A DNA stretch of 64,000 nt from Hedera helix (taxonomy: Eukaryota; Streptophyta; Magnoliopsida; Apiales; Araliaceae). The notes under the pieces were generated by a model. The model was not told where the DNA came from, searched no databases, and worked only from the letters and a program-made list of their open reading frames with translations. Each line of letters starts with the position of its first letter. Position 1 is the first letter of the stretch. The position numbers were made by a program, and so were the translations under genes. Positions 1 through 10,500 of the stretch are shown here, one piece after another. The DNA is taken from contig OX359269.1 of assembly GCA_947179155.2 (NCBI GenBank), positions 29,290,017 to 29,354,016 of the forward strand. Direction: 5' to 3'.

Positions 1-1819
1 TAGTTTGCTCAGCAAGTTTAGAACAATCATAGAGATTTAATATATCATGAATGAATGAGAAATGTCATCATTGGTTCAACAATAGATATAACAATTGTGA
101 ATGAAACAGGATTCAAATTTTAATAAACAGAATATTTGAATCTTAAAATGCTGAGTGGTCACTAAGGACCCTGAACTAACGAGGGTATAATAGAGTTTCC
201 TCTGACCCTTTGAGTTGTTTGGTTTTCAAGGGGATCAACCTATTCAACCCGCTGTATATGCATTACATTTAGTCACTGACGCCCAAAGTCGGTTTCCCGA
301 CACAAAATCTCCTAATTTAGGATTGTTCAATTCTCAGACTTAATATAAGAAATCCGCACCCAACAATGGTTTGGATAAGCTTTTAAAAGTATTCAAGTAT
401 TGAATTTATAAACGTAATGTCTAGCTGAACTATTAGCTTTTGACATTTTTAATACAGTTCATGAATCAAGAACTAATAAGCTTCAAGTGCACTAAGTGCG
501 ATTTTATAAACAATATGGATGTGGGATAATTTTAAATAATCAAACCACTTCAAGCTTTGACAATAAATACAAATATAGAAACTTGTTCAACAATAAATGA
601 GTAGGGTTAGAGAACTTGCCTGCCTGCTCAGTTACAATAAATGTCTAGCTTTAACTAACTTGCTTTGAAAGACCTAACATTAATAAAGTTGGTCTAATAA
701 TTAGTACGGCGTATTTGCATAACTATACGCTCACTAATGAACTTATTTATCACATAAGTACTAACACATAAATTACATTAGTCAAAACAATATTATTAAC
801 CTTATAGACCCTCAAATATTAGGTTAATAATTTAATAAGTTAGAAATATTTTTCTTAAGTGTTGGACACTTATTAAACCCTTAAACAACTTATTACAATT
901 GTTTAATTAAATCATAATTAAATTCAAGTTATTTTATTAACTCAATCTCTATTTAATTACTATTTAATCTTGATTAAATAGAAATTAATTAATTAACTCT
1001 AGTTATTATTTAAAATAAATAATAACTAATTGTACTTATTTATTATTTAATAATAATTACATAATAAATAATTATTGACTTAATTTTAACCTTCTTTAAT
1101 TTAATATTAATCAACCAATAATTAACTAAGTAATTAACCTTACTTATTATTTAATTTAAGAAAATTAAATAATAGTTTACTAATTTTAATCCTCTTTAAT
1201 TATTATTTAATGTCAATTAAATAATAATTAATTATTTAATTAATTTTAATTATTATTTAAGGTTAAATAATAATCAAATCATTCTTATTTATTATTTAAA
1301 TTAAATAATAAATTATTAATCTAATAACTTAATTTTCATTAATCGTTATTTAATGCTAATTAAATAATAATTAATTACTTAATTATCCTTATTTATTATT
1401 TAATAATATTTAAATAATAAATAATTAATTTATAAATTTTATCTCTCTTTAATTATTATTTAATAGGAATTAAATAATAATTGCTAATTTATCACCTTTA
1501 TTTATTATTAACATTTAAAATAATAAATTTATTTAACTTAACCATGATTTAGCTAACTAGATTAATATTTAAATATTTAACTTAATGAAAAATATCCTAC
1601 CTAATATCATTTTTGTATTATTATTATTTTTGTTATAATTTTCAATTAGTTTTTAAATATTTAAATTAATTAAATTTAACCCGGATGACATTTCTGTAAA
1701 TAAGTTGAAAATTGATCCGAGGGTAAAATAGTAATTTCGTCAAAAAAACACGGAGGGGCAGTTTGATAATTTCGCGGAAACTGGTGCTCGCGCATTGCGC
1801 GCGGTAAGCTGAAGCAGGA

Positions 1820-1839
1820 CCAAAACGGTGCCGTTTTGG
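1820..1839. repeat. Near-perfect palindrome in the LTR
   Basis: Two 9-bp arms, CCAAAACGG and CCGTTTTGG, flank a central TG in the GC-richer patch of the LTR. The same palindrome is kept in the other LTR at 23549-23568. A second ACCGTTTTG half lies about 70 bp further on. It might bind a factor or form a hairpin in the transcript leader; this is inference. Confidence 0.6.
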
Positions 1840-2653
1840 AGACACTGTTGATGGCTTCCGCGCGTACGCACGGATTGACTTTTTCTTTATATGAAACGAC
1901 ACCGTTTTGTCTCCGCGTTTTTGGTGAAGCGGAAACCCTTTAATTTTTTTTCTTCGCAGAATGTGAACAGTGTTCCGGCAATACCCATTTTAAATAAAAA
2001 TATACGATCAAGTAAGCTTTAAATCCTCAATAAAAATCCAAAAAAATTACCAATCACTTAATATCAATTTATAACATGAAAATTTATTTTTTCATGATTT
2101 AATATCATTCTTTTTTTTATAAAAATTTTTACATCACATAAACTACCATAAATCATAACTTTTTGTATATAACTCCATTTTGAGTGATTCAAACTTTGTT
2201 TTTCTCATGATTTAATGTTCTATAATATTAGAACATCAAACCTAAGTTTTATAAAAATATTTTTGGACATAAATTCCAAAACTTGTTTACACACTATTAA
2301 ACACATGTTTTTAACATATAAATGATACCAAAATACAAACCAAGCATATTAACTCAAGCATGGCATAAATATTACCACTACACATTATTAACTATATTAG
2401 CATATTTATACACACATGTTAGTTCATTTAATTTAAAACAAAAATTAGATTTAGAATAACCATTACCTTGATTTAATGGCTATCTTCCTTTTTCTTCCAA
2501 AATAGGTGGTGAAAGAAGATGACATGAACCAAAAACTCCTTCTCTTGATAATTTTGCTCTCAAAATATTTTTCTACACTCTCAAATGCTCTCTATTTTTC
2601 TTTCTAGCAAACTTCAAATGAACTAACAAACATAGAACAAGTGTGGAGTGTTC

Positions 2654-2663
2654 CTTTTATAGC
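2654..2663 (-). promoter_or_regulatory. TATA-like box of the LTR promoter
   Basis: On the minus strand this reads GCTATAAAAG, a good plant TATA box, about 765 bp into the LTR in transcription sense. The same sequence is at 24400-24409 in the 5' LTR. If used, U3 is ~0.75 kb and R-U5 about 3 kb. Confidence 0.6.
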
Positions 2664-2917
2664 CATCTACTAACACACCATTAAGCTTCCTAATTCACCA
2701 ATGTTGGTGAAATTAAAGGCTAATCAAGCTTACTATTTGATGGATTGACATGGTGATTGACTAGTTGATTGACTAGAGTTGTTGGCCAACTTTGATCTAG
2801 TGTGTAAGAGAAGCAATCTAGCAAATCAAGCAATCCAAGTGGGACCCTCATAAAAATCAGCAAAAATGAGATTTTCCTAGCCATTTTTCCTTTAATTTTT
2901 CTACTTTAATTATACAT

Positions 2918-2924
<7 letters not shown>

Positions 2925-2976
<52 letters not shown>
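2925..2976. repeat. (TA)n microsatellite in the LTR
   Basis: An alternating TA tract is preceded by a short CA run. The homologous tract in the other LTR (24662-24704) lacks the CA part and differs in length, so it has changed since insertion. Confidence 0.95.
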
Positions 2977-2979
<3 letters not shown>

Positions 2980-3424
2980 ACAATTTTGACCAATTTTGAC
3001 TTCCTATTGGGCTCCACTTTGGACTCTAGGATTAAATATATTGGGCTCATCCATTGAATTGGTTTGGGCTCAATTTAATTATCACATTGGGCTAGCATTT
3101 AAATAACTATGCTACCTTTAATTAAAATAAGCATTGGGCTTGTTTAATTAATTATATGGGCTAGTAATTAAATTAATTACATGGGCTACTAGGTTAATAT
3201 CTTGGACCTAGTTTATCTACATATTTGGATTAAAAATATAATCCAATTAGATTTGCTTTAATTAATTATACCCTTGCTTTAATTCTTTAATTAAATATAC
3301 GCACATACAAGTACATCTATTTAATTATCTAATGCACAATTTATTAATACAAAATTTTTTAAATTCATTGCTAATTATATATTAATTATAGTTACAATGT
3401 ATAATGAAATTCGTGGTCATTACA

Positions 3425-3437
3425 TTCTCCCTCCCTT
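3425..3437 (-). other. Polypurine tract next to the 3' LTR
   Basis: On the minus strand this is a purine run (AAGGGAGGGAGAA) ending exactly at the LTR start TGTAATG. It is the expected primer site for plus-strand DNA synthesis. The adjoining 'cgtccccggaatt' block recurs, slightly altered, beside the PPT of the nested element. Confidence 0.85.
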
Positions 3438-3472
3438 ATAAGAATTCCGTCCCCGGAATTACAATTTAACTA

Positions 3473-4990
3473 CTAAAAAAGATTCGGATAATTAGCCCTC
3501 ATCTTTTCTTCAAGTTCTCACGTAGCTTCCTCAGCGTTGTGGTTCCTCAAAAGGATTTTGACAGAATGTATAACCTTATTCCGTAATTTCTGCTCTTTCC
3601 TATCTAGTATCTAGACAGGAATTTCCTCGTACGATAAGTCTTTCTCAACTTGTATTGGCTCATAGGATATGACATGTTTGTAGTCTGGTTTGTATGGCCG
3701 CAATACTGACACGTGAAACACATTGTGAATATGCTCCAGTTCAGGAGGTAAAGCTACCTCGTACGCCACTTCACCCGCTTTCTTCAATATTTCGAACGGT
3801 CCTATGAACCTTGAACTCAGTTTTCCCTTCTTCCCAAATCTGATCTTCCCTTTCCAGGGAGATACCTTCATGAACACAAAACTCCCCACTTCGAAGTCTC
3901 GTTTCTGTCGATGTAAATCGGCGTATTTCTTCTGACGGTCTTGAGCTGCTACTAGTCGAGCTCTTATTACCTTGATAATTTCTACCGTCTGTTGAACCAA
4001 TTCTGGCCCCAACAGTCGGCGTTCTCCTACCTCATCCCAACATAGAGGTGTTCTGCATTTTCTTCCATATAAAGCTTCGTAAGGCGGCATACCTATGCTC
4101 GCATGATAACTGTTGTTGTATGCAAACTCAACTAGTGGTAGATGGATTTCCCAACTACCCTTGAAATCCATCACGCAGGCCTTGAGCATATCTTCCAATG
4201 TCTAAATTGTTCTCTCACTTTGCCCATCGGTCTGCGGATGATACGCTGTACTCATTCTCAACTGTGTCCCCAATCTCTCCTGAAGACTTCTCCAAAATTT
4301 TGACGTGAAACGCGGATCTCTGTCTGACACAATCGATACCGGCACCCCATGTCTTGAAATTATCTCTTTGATGTACAATTTGTCCAACTGATCCAAACTG
4401 AACCTAATCTTGATCGGCAAAAAGTGCGCTGACTTTGTTAGTCGATCCACAATCACCCAAATTGTGTCATATCCCTTCTGTGTTGCTGGAAGTCCTACCA
4501 CAAAATCCATTGTGATATGCTCCCATTTCCACTCAGGAATTTCTAACGGCTGTAACAATCCGCTTGGTCTCTGATGTTCGGCCTTTACCTTTTGACAAGT
4601 TAGGCATCGACTGACACATTCTGCAACCTCCCTCTTTAAATTCGGCCACCAAAAATGCTGACGTAGGTCTTGATACATCTTCGTACTCCCCGGATGTATC
4701 GAGTATCTCGTACTGTAGGCCTCTTGCAAAATTTTCTCTTGTAATTCAGGCACTAGCGGTACCCAAACACGATTTTCAAATCTCAGCAATCCCATGCTAT
4801 CAATTTTAAACTTGACCTCTTCTCCATCGGTCATCCTCTTTCGGATTCTGTCACATTCCTCATCTTTGTCTTGAGCCTCTTTCACCCTATCTAACAAGGT
4901 TGGGCTCGCCTCCACTTCTATTGACTCATTTGGATTTCTCACCTCCAACTCCATTCGAGTCATCTCTTGAACCAATTGTTCTTGATATGT
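3473..4990 (-). pseudogene. Integrase with C-terminal chromodomain
   Basis: The zinc-binding HHCC region is visible around 4600-4720, with the cysteines in CVSRCLTCQ. The catalytic triad is present: Asp in TMDFVVG (about 4507), Asp in VSDRDPRF (about 4324) and Glu in GQSERT (about 4216). After a stop at 4202 comes the C-terminal part with EFAYNNSYH and FHVSVLRPY. Next is a chromodomain-like tail (about 3640-3480), with ILDRKE, KILLRN and EEAT, carrying two more stops. The chromodomain is thought to direct insertion towards particular chromatin. The stops split the protein into three pieces. Confidence 0.92.
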
Positions 4991-5009
4991 CAATATGAAC
5001 AATTTCTCC

Positions 5010-5389
5010 CTGCTCTTTCTACTCAGAGCATCCGCTACTACGTTGGTCTTGCCGGGATGATATAGAATTTCACAATCATAATCTTTGATCAATTCCAACC
5101 ATCTCCGTTGCCTCATATTCAACTCCTTCTATGTGAAGATATACTTTAGACTCTTATGGTCTGTGAATATCTCACATTTCTCTCCATATAAGTAATGCCT
5201 CCAAATTTTAAGGGCAAACACTACCGATGTCAATTCCAAGTCGTGGGTAGGATATCCCTTCTCATAATCTTTTAATTGTCTGGACGCATACGCAACGACT
5301 TTGCCGTTTTGCATAAGCACACAGCCAAGCCCCTTGTGCGATGCATCACTGTAGACCGTAAAACCTCCTGTATCGTCTGGTAAGGTCAA
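5010..5389 (-). pseudogene. RNase H domain
   Basis: Ty3-type RNase H removes the RNA strand during reverse transcription. The acidic residues are visible in YSDAS, in the Glu of LELTSVVFALK, in FTDHKSL, and after the stop in NVVADALSR. A TAG at 5129-5131 replaces an expected Gln just after KYIFT. Confidence 0.9.
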
Positions 5390-6110
5390 TACAGGTGCTT
5401 CACTAAGTCTTTTCTTTAACTCCTAAAAACGTTCCTCACACTTCTCCGTCCACACGTATTTTACCGTCTTTCTTGTTAAGTTGGTCAACGATGTTGCTAT
5501 CTTTGAGAAGTCTTGAATGAATCTCCGATAGTAACCCGCTAACCCTAAGAAACTTCTTACTTCTGTCGGCGTCCTTGGTTGTTCTCAATTCATTACCGAT
5601 TCAACCTTCGCCGGATCAACCGAAACTCCCTCCTTGTCAATAACATGACCTAAAAATTGAACTCTTTCCAACCAGAATTCACACTTTGAAAACTTAGCGT
5701 ACAACTGCTCCTTCCGTAAAATCTCCAACACCAATCTTAGGTGTTCAGCATGCTCTTCCTCCGTTTTGGAATACACCAAAATATCATCAATTCGTGGTAA
5801 CGGGTACTTATTCTTAATTGTTACTTTATTCAGCTCCCTATAATCCATACACAGTCTCATCGATCCATCCTTCTTCTTTACAAACAGCACCGGTGCTCCC
5901 CATGGAAAAACACTTGGCTGAATGTACTTATTATCTAACAACTCCTGCAATTGCACCATCAACTCTTTCATTTCTACCAGAGCCATTCTATATGGTGCCT
6001 TTGATATCGGCACTGTCCCCGGTACTAAATCAATCGCAAATTCTATTTCTCTGTCCGGCGGTAAGCCTGGCAGTACATCTGAAAAAACATCCATAAACTC
6101 CCTAACTACT
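5390..6110 (-). pseudogene. Reverse transcriptase with its catalytic core deleted
   Basis: The N-terminal RT motifs are clear: KKKDGSMRLCMDYRELNKV and NKYPLPRIDD. The frame then passes directly from PRIDD to DDILVYSKTEEEH, joined at 5783-5791. In intact relatives about 80 residues separate these two IDD motifs, including the first catalytic Asp and the palm. The repeated ATTGATGAT sequence suggests a microhomology-mediated deletion of about 240 bp. Downstream, LGLAGYYRRFI and the connection region continue, with stops at 5585 and 5423. No RT activity is possible. Confidence 0.92.
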
Positions 6111-6259
6111 AGTATTTGCTCCATCTCGGGACTCACCACTTGTGTATCAACCACATGAGCCAAATACCCTACACAACCTTTCTTCAATAATTTCTTGGCT
6201 TGCATCATCGTAAGACAAGAAGACTGTCTTAACGATTTGCTACCATAAAATACGATCTT

Positions 6260-6660
6260 AGACTTATTTGGTGTCTTAAGGTGTATGCACTTCTTCTGAC
6301 AATCAATTATCGCCCCGTGGTTAAACAACCAATCCATCCCAAGTATTACATCGAATTCCCTCAAACGTATTGAAATTAGATTCACATTTAACTTCTGACC
6401 CCTGATTTCAGCACAACAATTTTTATGTATGTACTCTACCGGAATTACTTCTTTATTAGCAACTTCTATGTTCATTGAGTTTTCTAGTTTGTCTCTAGGC
6501 AATTCTAACAGTCTAGCGAAATCATTAGACACAAATGAATAGGTAGCACCCGAATCAAATAATACATATGCATTTATATTATTGATCGGAATAATACCTG
6601 ACACCACGTCTTTTGACCCCACGACATCTTGCACCGTCATATTGAATGTCCGGGCTGTCG
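6260..6660 (-). pseudogene. Retropepsin-like protease domain
   Basis: The aspartic protease motif VLFDSGATYSF is intact, with the active-site Asp codon at 6554-6556. The flap-side motif FDVILGMDWL follows at about 6360. It would cleave the Gag-Pol polyprotein. No stop falls inside this domain. Confidence 0.9.
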
Positions 6661-6764
6661 GCTTGTTCTGTGGTACCGGTCCCCCGATAGCCAATTTGCT
6701 GTTATTGCCCTTATAGCCGCTACCCCCGTCATTCTTCTTTTTAGGGCAATCTTTTATCATGTGG

Positions 6765-7745
6765 TCAGATGCTCCGCAAGAAAAACATCTCACTTTCTTT
6801 GGGAGGGGACAATTTGGAGAAATATTTCTCACCGCAGTTATAGCATGTATTCTTCCCTTTCCTGCACTCCCCGAAGTGGTTCTTTCCACAAATATTACAC
6901 GTCGTCTTCTTCTGGGTATTTCCTTGCTGATTCCCTGAGCTCTTGTCATTGTTGCTGTCCCATTTACGCTTGTTGCTATTATTATTGCCTCCATTGTTGT
7001 TGTTCTTGCTTCCCCCTTCATTTTTCTTCTTGTTTCTCTCCTGGTTGTACTTGGTTAACGCGTCGCTTCCTCCTTCAGCAATGATTGACTTCTCTAGTAA
7101 AGTTGCGAACGAGTCAATCTGCAGTACTGCTACCTTGTTGAATATCCAAGGTCTCAACCCATTCTCGAATCTTCTGGCCTTGCGTTCCTCCGTGTCCACC
7201 TGATGTGGAGCGAACCTGGCTAGCTCATTAAATTTTGCCGCGTACTCCGGTACCGACATGTTCTCCTGCTTTAGTTCTAGAAACTTTACCTCCATCCTAC
7301 TTTTCATACTCTTCGGGAAATAATTCTCATCAAATATTTCTTTGAATCTTGTCCATGGCACCTCACCATCGCCAGCCCTATTCTGATTGGCTTCCCACCA
7401 GAAATTGGCTTCTCCCTTCATCATGTAGGTAGCAAAAATCGTCTTTTTCTCCTCAGCCACTCTAGAGATAACAAATGCTTTCTCTATTTCCTTTACCCAT
7501 GACTGGGCTTCTATCGGGTCTGACGTTCCCCTAAACTCTGGCGGTCCTACCGCTTTAAAGTCTTTGAAATTCGCCAACTGATTTGGTGGTGGTGGCGGAT
7601 TTGCTACTACTGGGTGGCGGTTTTGCATTGCCTCAGCTAGCATGTCGACGAAGTTTTGCATTGGTTCTACGTTGTGTCCCCCCTCATCGTTGTTAACTGA
7701 CTCTTCTACCCCCTGGTTCCTTGGTGGTCGTCTACGTGACGACAT
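6765..7745 (-). pseudogene. gag: gag of the first chromovirus, frameshifted at a zinc knuckle
   Basis: ATG at 7745. A gag capsid domain (retrotransposon gag, residues ~85-210; GPPEFRGTSDP, WVKEIEKAF, MKGEANFWWE) is followed by an Asn/Lys-rich linker. Next comes CNICGKNHFGEC, then a second CCHC knuckle that starts CYNCGEKYFS and goes out of frame near 6825. The rest of the knuckle (NCPLPKK) and a further knuckle, CFSCGASDHMIKDC, continue in the pol frame. In Tekay elements gag and pol usually share one ORF, so this is most simply a small indel, not programmed frameshifting. Gag forms the particle that packages the RNA. The first ~300 residues are intact and could in principle still make a capsid-like protein. 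Confidence 0.9.
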
Positions 7746-8094
7746 TTTCTATTATAAACAAAAATTTACATTATTATACTGGTTTCATCTTTTTCATTTC
7801 ATTATTTTGTATCTTAGGCAATATTTAGCTAAAATACAAGTAATTATTTCAACACGCATATAAACATAAATTCAACTGCATTTATACTCATATGCTAAAA
7901 CAGTAGTGCGTAGAACTTTACATCAAAAACATACTGCTATAAATGCTTCTATCCCAGAGAAGCTATAAAAGATGGGATCTGACATATCCTACAACTTCCT
8001 AGAGTTGGGATTTAGTGACATATTAACCCTCTAATAAAACAAAAGTTGGGTTCTACTGCATCTATTTACATACGAAATTAGAAAACAACTACTA
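7746..8094 (-). other. Spacer between the upstream ORF and gag
   Basis: AT-rich, non-coding spacer of ~350 bp with no domain or repeat I can recognise. It would be the untranslated gap or intron-like region between the two ORFs of the element. No clear splice signals can be assigned by eye. Confidence 0.5.
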
Positions 8095-8895
8095 CTAATG
8101 AATGCGCATCCCCTTACGGATCGCGTCGTCATACTCCTCATCCCCGATGGTCATCACCACATTCCTATTAATGGTGTGCATAGACTGGCCCTCTTCAGCT
8201 GGGTAGTAGTGTACCCTGCTCTGAAGTCTACCATATGAAGATCGGTAGACATAGCTAAGTCTATCCGTCCTCACCCGCTTCTCGCGGACCTCCTCCTCTA
8301 GCTCCATCATCTGACCATGAGCGGCATCTCGCTGTGTCTCCATCTCTATCCGGTCCTCTATCGCCTCCTGCCAGTGTGCACGGATGGCAGCTTTATCTGC
8401 CTGTACTTGCTGAACCTTCGGCTCAGCCTCTGCCAACCTAGTCTCAGCCACTGCCAATTTGGCCTGCAACTCTACGTCCTGATCTACCAGCTGATGAGTT
8501 AGCACTGCAAAGTGCTCCACTGAATCCTCGTACTCCTGTACCTGATCCTCCAGTCCTACAATCCTCTCCTTCAGATTTGTGTTCTCGCCAGAGAACTGGT
8601 AAGCCGCATCCCTATACTGATCCTCCATGTGTTGGTGGGTCAGATTCTGCTCCTCTAAATGCTGGACCCTTGCCTCCAGCTCCTCGTTCCTAGTGGTCAG
8701 TCCCTCTATGATGTCAGCGGCAGTGGTGCCCATGCCATCAGTTGACTCCTCTTCCTCAGACTCCTCTGACTCGGCCTCATCCTCACTGTAAGGCCTCATG
8801 ACTCCGCCCCAAACGGGCTCCACACGATCCCCCTCCTCAGGATCCGACTCTGGCTCCTCTACAGGTGCAACCACCATCGGCTGTGCAGTATCCAT
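8095..8895 (-). CDS. Extra ORF upstream of gag: acidic coiled-coil protein
   Basis: An intact 266-residue ORF lies between the PBS and gag, in the same sense. Residues ~1-55 are strongly acidic (PESDPEEGD, then a Glu/Ser run such as ESEESEEEES). Residues ~60-205 are heptad-like and predicted coiled coil (RNEELEARVQHLEEQN, VELQAKLAVAETRLAEAE). The C-terminal ~60 residues contain RTDRLSYVYRSSYGRLQSR and a final GDEEYDDAIRKGM. It matches no gag, pol or env domain I know. A decayed homologue sits in the same place in the second chromovirus (30020-30740), so it belongs to the element lineage. It is unbroken although pol has six stops. Function unknown; a coiled coil suggests self-assembly or partner binding. 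Confidence 0.8.
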   Translation of the reverse strand: MDTAQPMVVAPVEEPESDPEEGDRVEPVWGGVMRPYSEDEAESEESEEEESTDGMGTTAADIIEGLTTRNEELEARVQHLEEQNLTHQHMEDQYRDAAYQFSGENTNLKERIVGLEDQVQEYEDSVEHFAVLTHQLVDQDVELQAKLAVAETRLAEAEPKVQQVQADKAAIRAHWQEAIEDRIEMETQRDAAHGQMMELEEEVREKRVRTDRLSYVYRSSYGRLQSRVHYYPAEEGQSMHTINRNVVMTIGDEEYDDAIRKGMRIH

Positions 8896-9182
8896 GTGGA
8901 TATCAATATAGTCCTTCTCAGCAGTGCGACTCGACTGTCCGGTCTCTGCTATCCTATATCATAAAAAAAATAACACACGTTAGTACAACAATAAAATATA
9001 TTCATTGATGAAATGAAATGATATTTTATCATGTACATCTCGGCTCGATGGATTTTCTCAATCCATCTCCAAAAATACACAACATGATGAATCTCCCCGA
9101 TTCATCTCCTAACGCACTCGATATGAGTTTAATACTAAGGTTATAACTTAGGTTTCGCAAATCCTAACGTTTCTAACCTACA
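8896..9182 (-). other. Leader between PBS and the upstream ORF
   Basis: Non-coding leader of the element RNA. It contains two related 'gaT...ATTCATC/tccatct' style segments around 9045-9110 and no ORF. Packaging signals would be expected here but cannot be recognised. Confidence 0.45.
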
Positions 9183-9194
9183 GCTCTGATACCA
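9183..9194 (-). other. Primer-binding site (tRNA-iMet type)
   Basis: The minus strand reads TGGTATCAGAGC, complementary to the 3' end of plant initiator tRNA-Met. It lies three bases inside the 5' LTR end (TG at 9198 on the plus strand). Confidence 0.92.
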
Positions 9195-9197
9195 ACA

Positions 9198-9576
9198 TGT
9201 GACGACCCCAAATTCGGGTTCTATAACCTCGAGTTTGGTTCTCACTATTCAACACATTACTAACAATTAAATACATACATTGCATTTCAATATCGCGGAA
9301 TAATACATATTGGTTCCCTTCAAAAGGTTACAATACCAGGGTCTAACAACCTTAACATAAAACAGTTCCTATCATAAGGAATTACAAAAAGGTTTATCAA
9401 TAGTAAACACATATTTAAATATCTGATTAGCATGCATAAGCTACTTAAGCTTTGGCCTTTCCTTTTCCCTTATCCTTCTTGGAGCAATCGGGTCTATCTG
9501 AAAAATGGTTCATGATATAACAAGAATGAGCAACTAGTTTGCTTAGCAAGTTTAGAACAATCATAGAGATTTAATA
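9198..9576 (-). repeat. 5' LTR of the first chromovirus, part 1
   Basis: This is the PBS-proximal 379 bp of the LTR (U5 end), starting TGTGACGACCCC on the plus strand. Its last ~40 bp match window positions 1-41. It stops at the TAATA duplication where the nested element begins, and resumes at 21770. Confidence 0.95.
9572..9576. repeat. Left target-site duplication TAATA
   Basis: TAATA precedes TGTGACGCCC here and is repeated at 21765-21769 after ...CTTACA. The uninterrupted sequence GATTTAATATATCATG, with one TAATA, is seen in the other LTR at about 35-50. Confidence 0.96.
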
Positions 9577-10300
9577 TGTGACGCCCCCAAATCTAGGCCC
9601 ACACAGCCCAAACTTGAGTCGTCAAAAGACTACAACAAAATTATTACAACAAAGCACAACGTACAACAATACCGTGTATAATAATACACAACTAAGTCTT
9701 CACTATTATTGCCACACTATTTTACAACACGTGAAGACTATAATATATATCCCTCGGACTCCCACTCCATTCCCCGGCTAGACCCAGCTACGTTCTCATA
9801 TCCTGTTGAAAAATAATGGAACAAAAGGGTGAGCTCAAATAGCCCAGTAAGAAATATCATGACTAAGATAATGACGAATAAATTATCATTAGCCTTCAAC
9901 AGGTGAGTTCTTGATAGAATACAACAGAATACAAGGTGTATATCAAAAACTGCAGTTAAATTCTTGAACAATGTTCAGATCAATAATAGCGGCGGAATGA
10001 GCAATCTATTAGAAGAATAATGCAGATATAATGTCCACTCGGTTCTCTTTTTAGGAAAAACATAATCAACTTTTATCATCTGAAATACCATTAGTCATGA
10101 TAATATAAATTCACATTTCCTGGTCATAATCATGCAAATCAACAGTTCATCTATGCACTACGGGCCAAAGAGAACTTTCAATATATGCCATAAAAGATAC
10201 CGAACAGATGTATCGCCTTTAACCTATTACATCGCCTTTAACCTAATATCTGTTCAACAAATATATCGCATCTGTGCCCCCGGCCACAGATAGTACCAGC

Positions 10301-10500
10301 GGTCATGATTATACCAGATTCAGCCTTTGGTCATAATCATACCAAACAACAGTTCATCTATGCACTACGGGCCAAAGAGAACTTTCAATATAATACCAAC
10401 GGTCATGATTATACCAGATTCAGCCTTTGGTCATAATCATACCAAACAACAGTTCATCTATGTACTACGGGCCAAAGAGAACTTTCACCACGTGCCATAA
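10301..10500. repeat. 100-bp direct repeat inside the nested LTR
   Basis: Two 100-bp units start GGTCATGATTATACC at 10301 and 10401. A more diverged relative of the same unit and of its flanks precedes and follows (about 10120-10600), including the duplicated 'CCGAACAGATGTATCGCC' block. The same structure recurs in all four LTRs. It yields the AT-rich open frames seen there, which I do not regard as genes. Confidence 0.85.

Larger units (their letters stand above)
1..3424 (-). repeat. 3' LTR of the first chromovirus (truncated by the window edge)
   Basis: This stretch matches 9536-9576 plus 21770-25152 nearly base for base. In minus orientation it starts TGTAATGACC at 3424; its last ~340 bp lie outside the window. 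It contains a long AT-rich zone (about 780-1660) built from TTATTTAAT-type words, a GC-richer patch (1680-1980), a TATA-like box near 2659 and a (TA)n tract. It has no credible coding sequence. Confidence 0.95.
3473..6830 (-). pseudogene. pol: pol of the first chromovirus: PR-RT-RNaseH-IN-chromodomain, broken
   Basis: One reading frame runs from the gag frameshift near 6825 to a natural stop at 3473-3475, ending with ...YPNLF. It is interrupted by six stop codons: 5585-5587, 5423-5425, 5129-5131, 4202-4204, 3611-3613 and 3518-3520. Judged from family consensus, four replace Gln (CAG to TAG) and two replace Trp (TGG to TGA). There is no frameshift inside pol. An in-frame deletion removes the middle of RT. 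The polyprotein would make the protease, reverse transcriptase/RNase H and integrase that copy and insert the element. This copy cannot supply them itself. Confidence 0.93.

Noticed and set aside
6765..7021. Programmed frameshift between gag and pol
   Set aside because: The switch falls in the middle of a zinc knuckle and would destroy the motif. Related elements have one gag-pol frame. A simple indel explains it.
6629..7203. Plus-strand open frames opposite gag and pol
   Set aside because: They are shadows of the minus-strand coding frame, rich in Ser/Leu/Cys with no domain.
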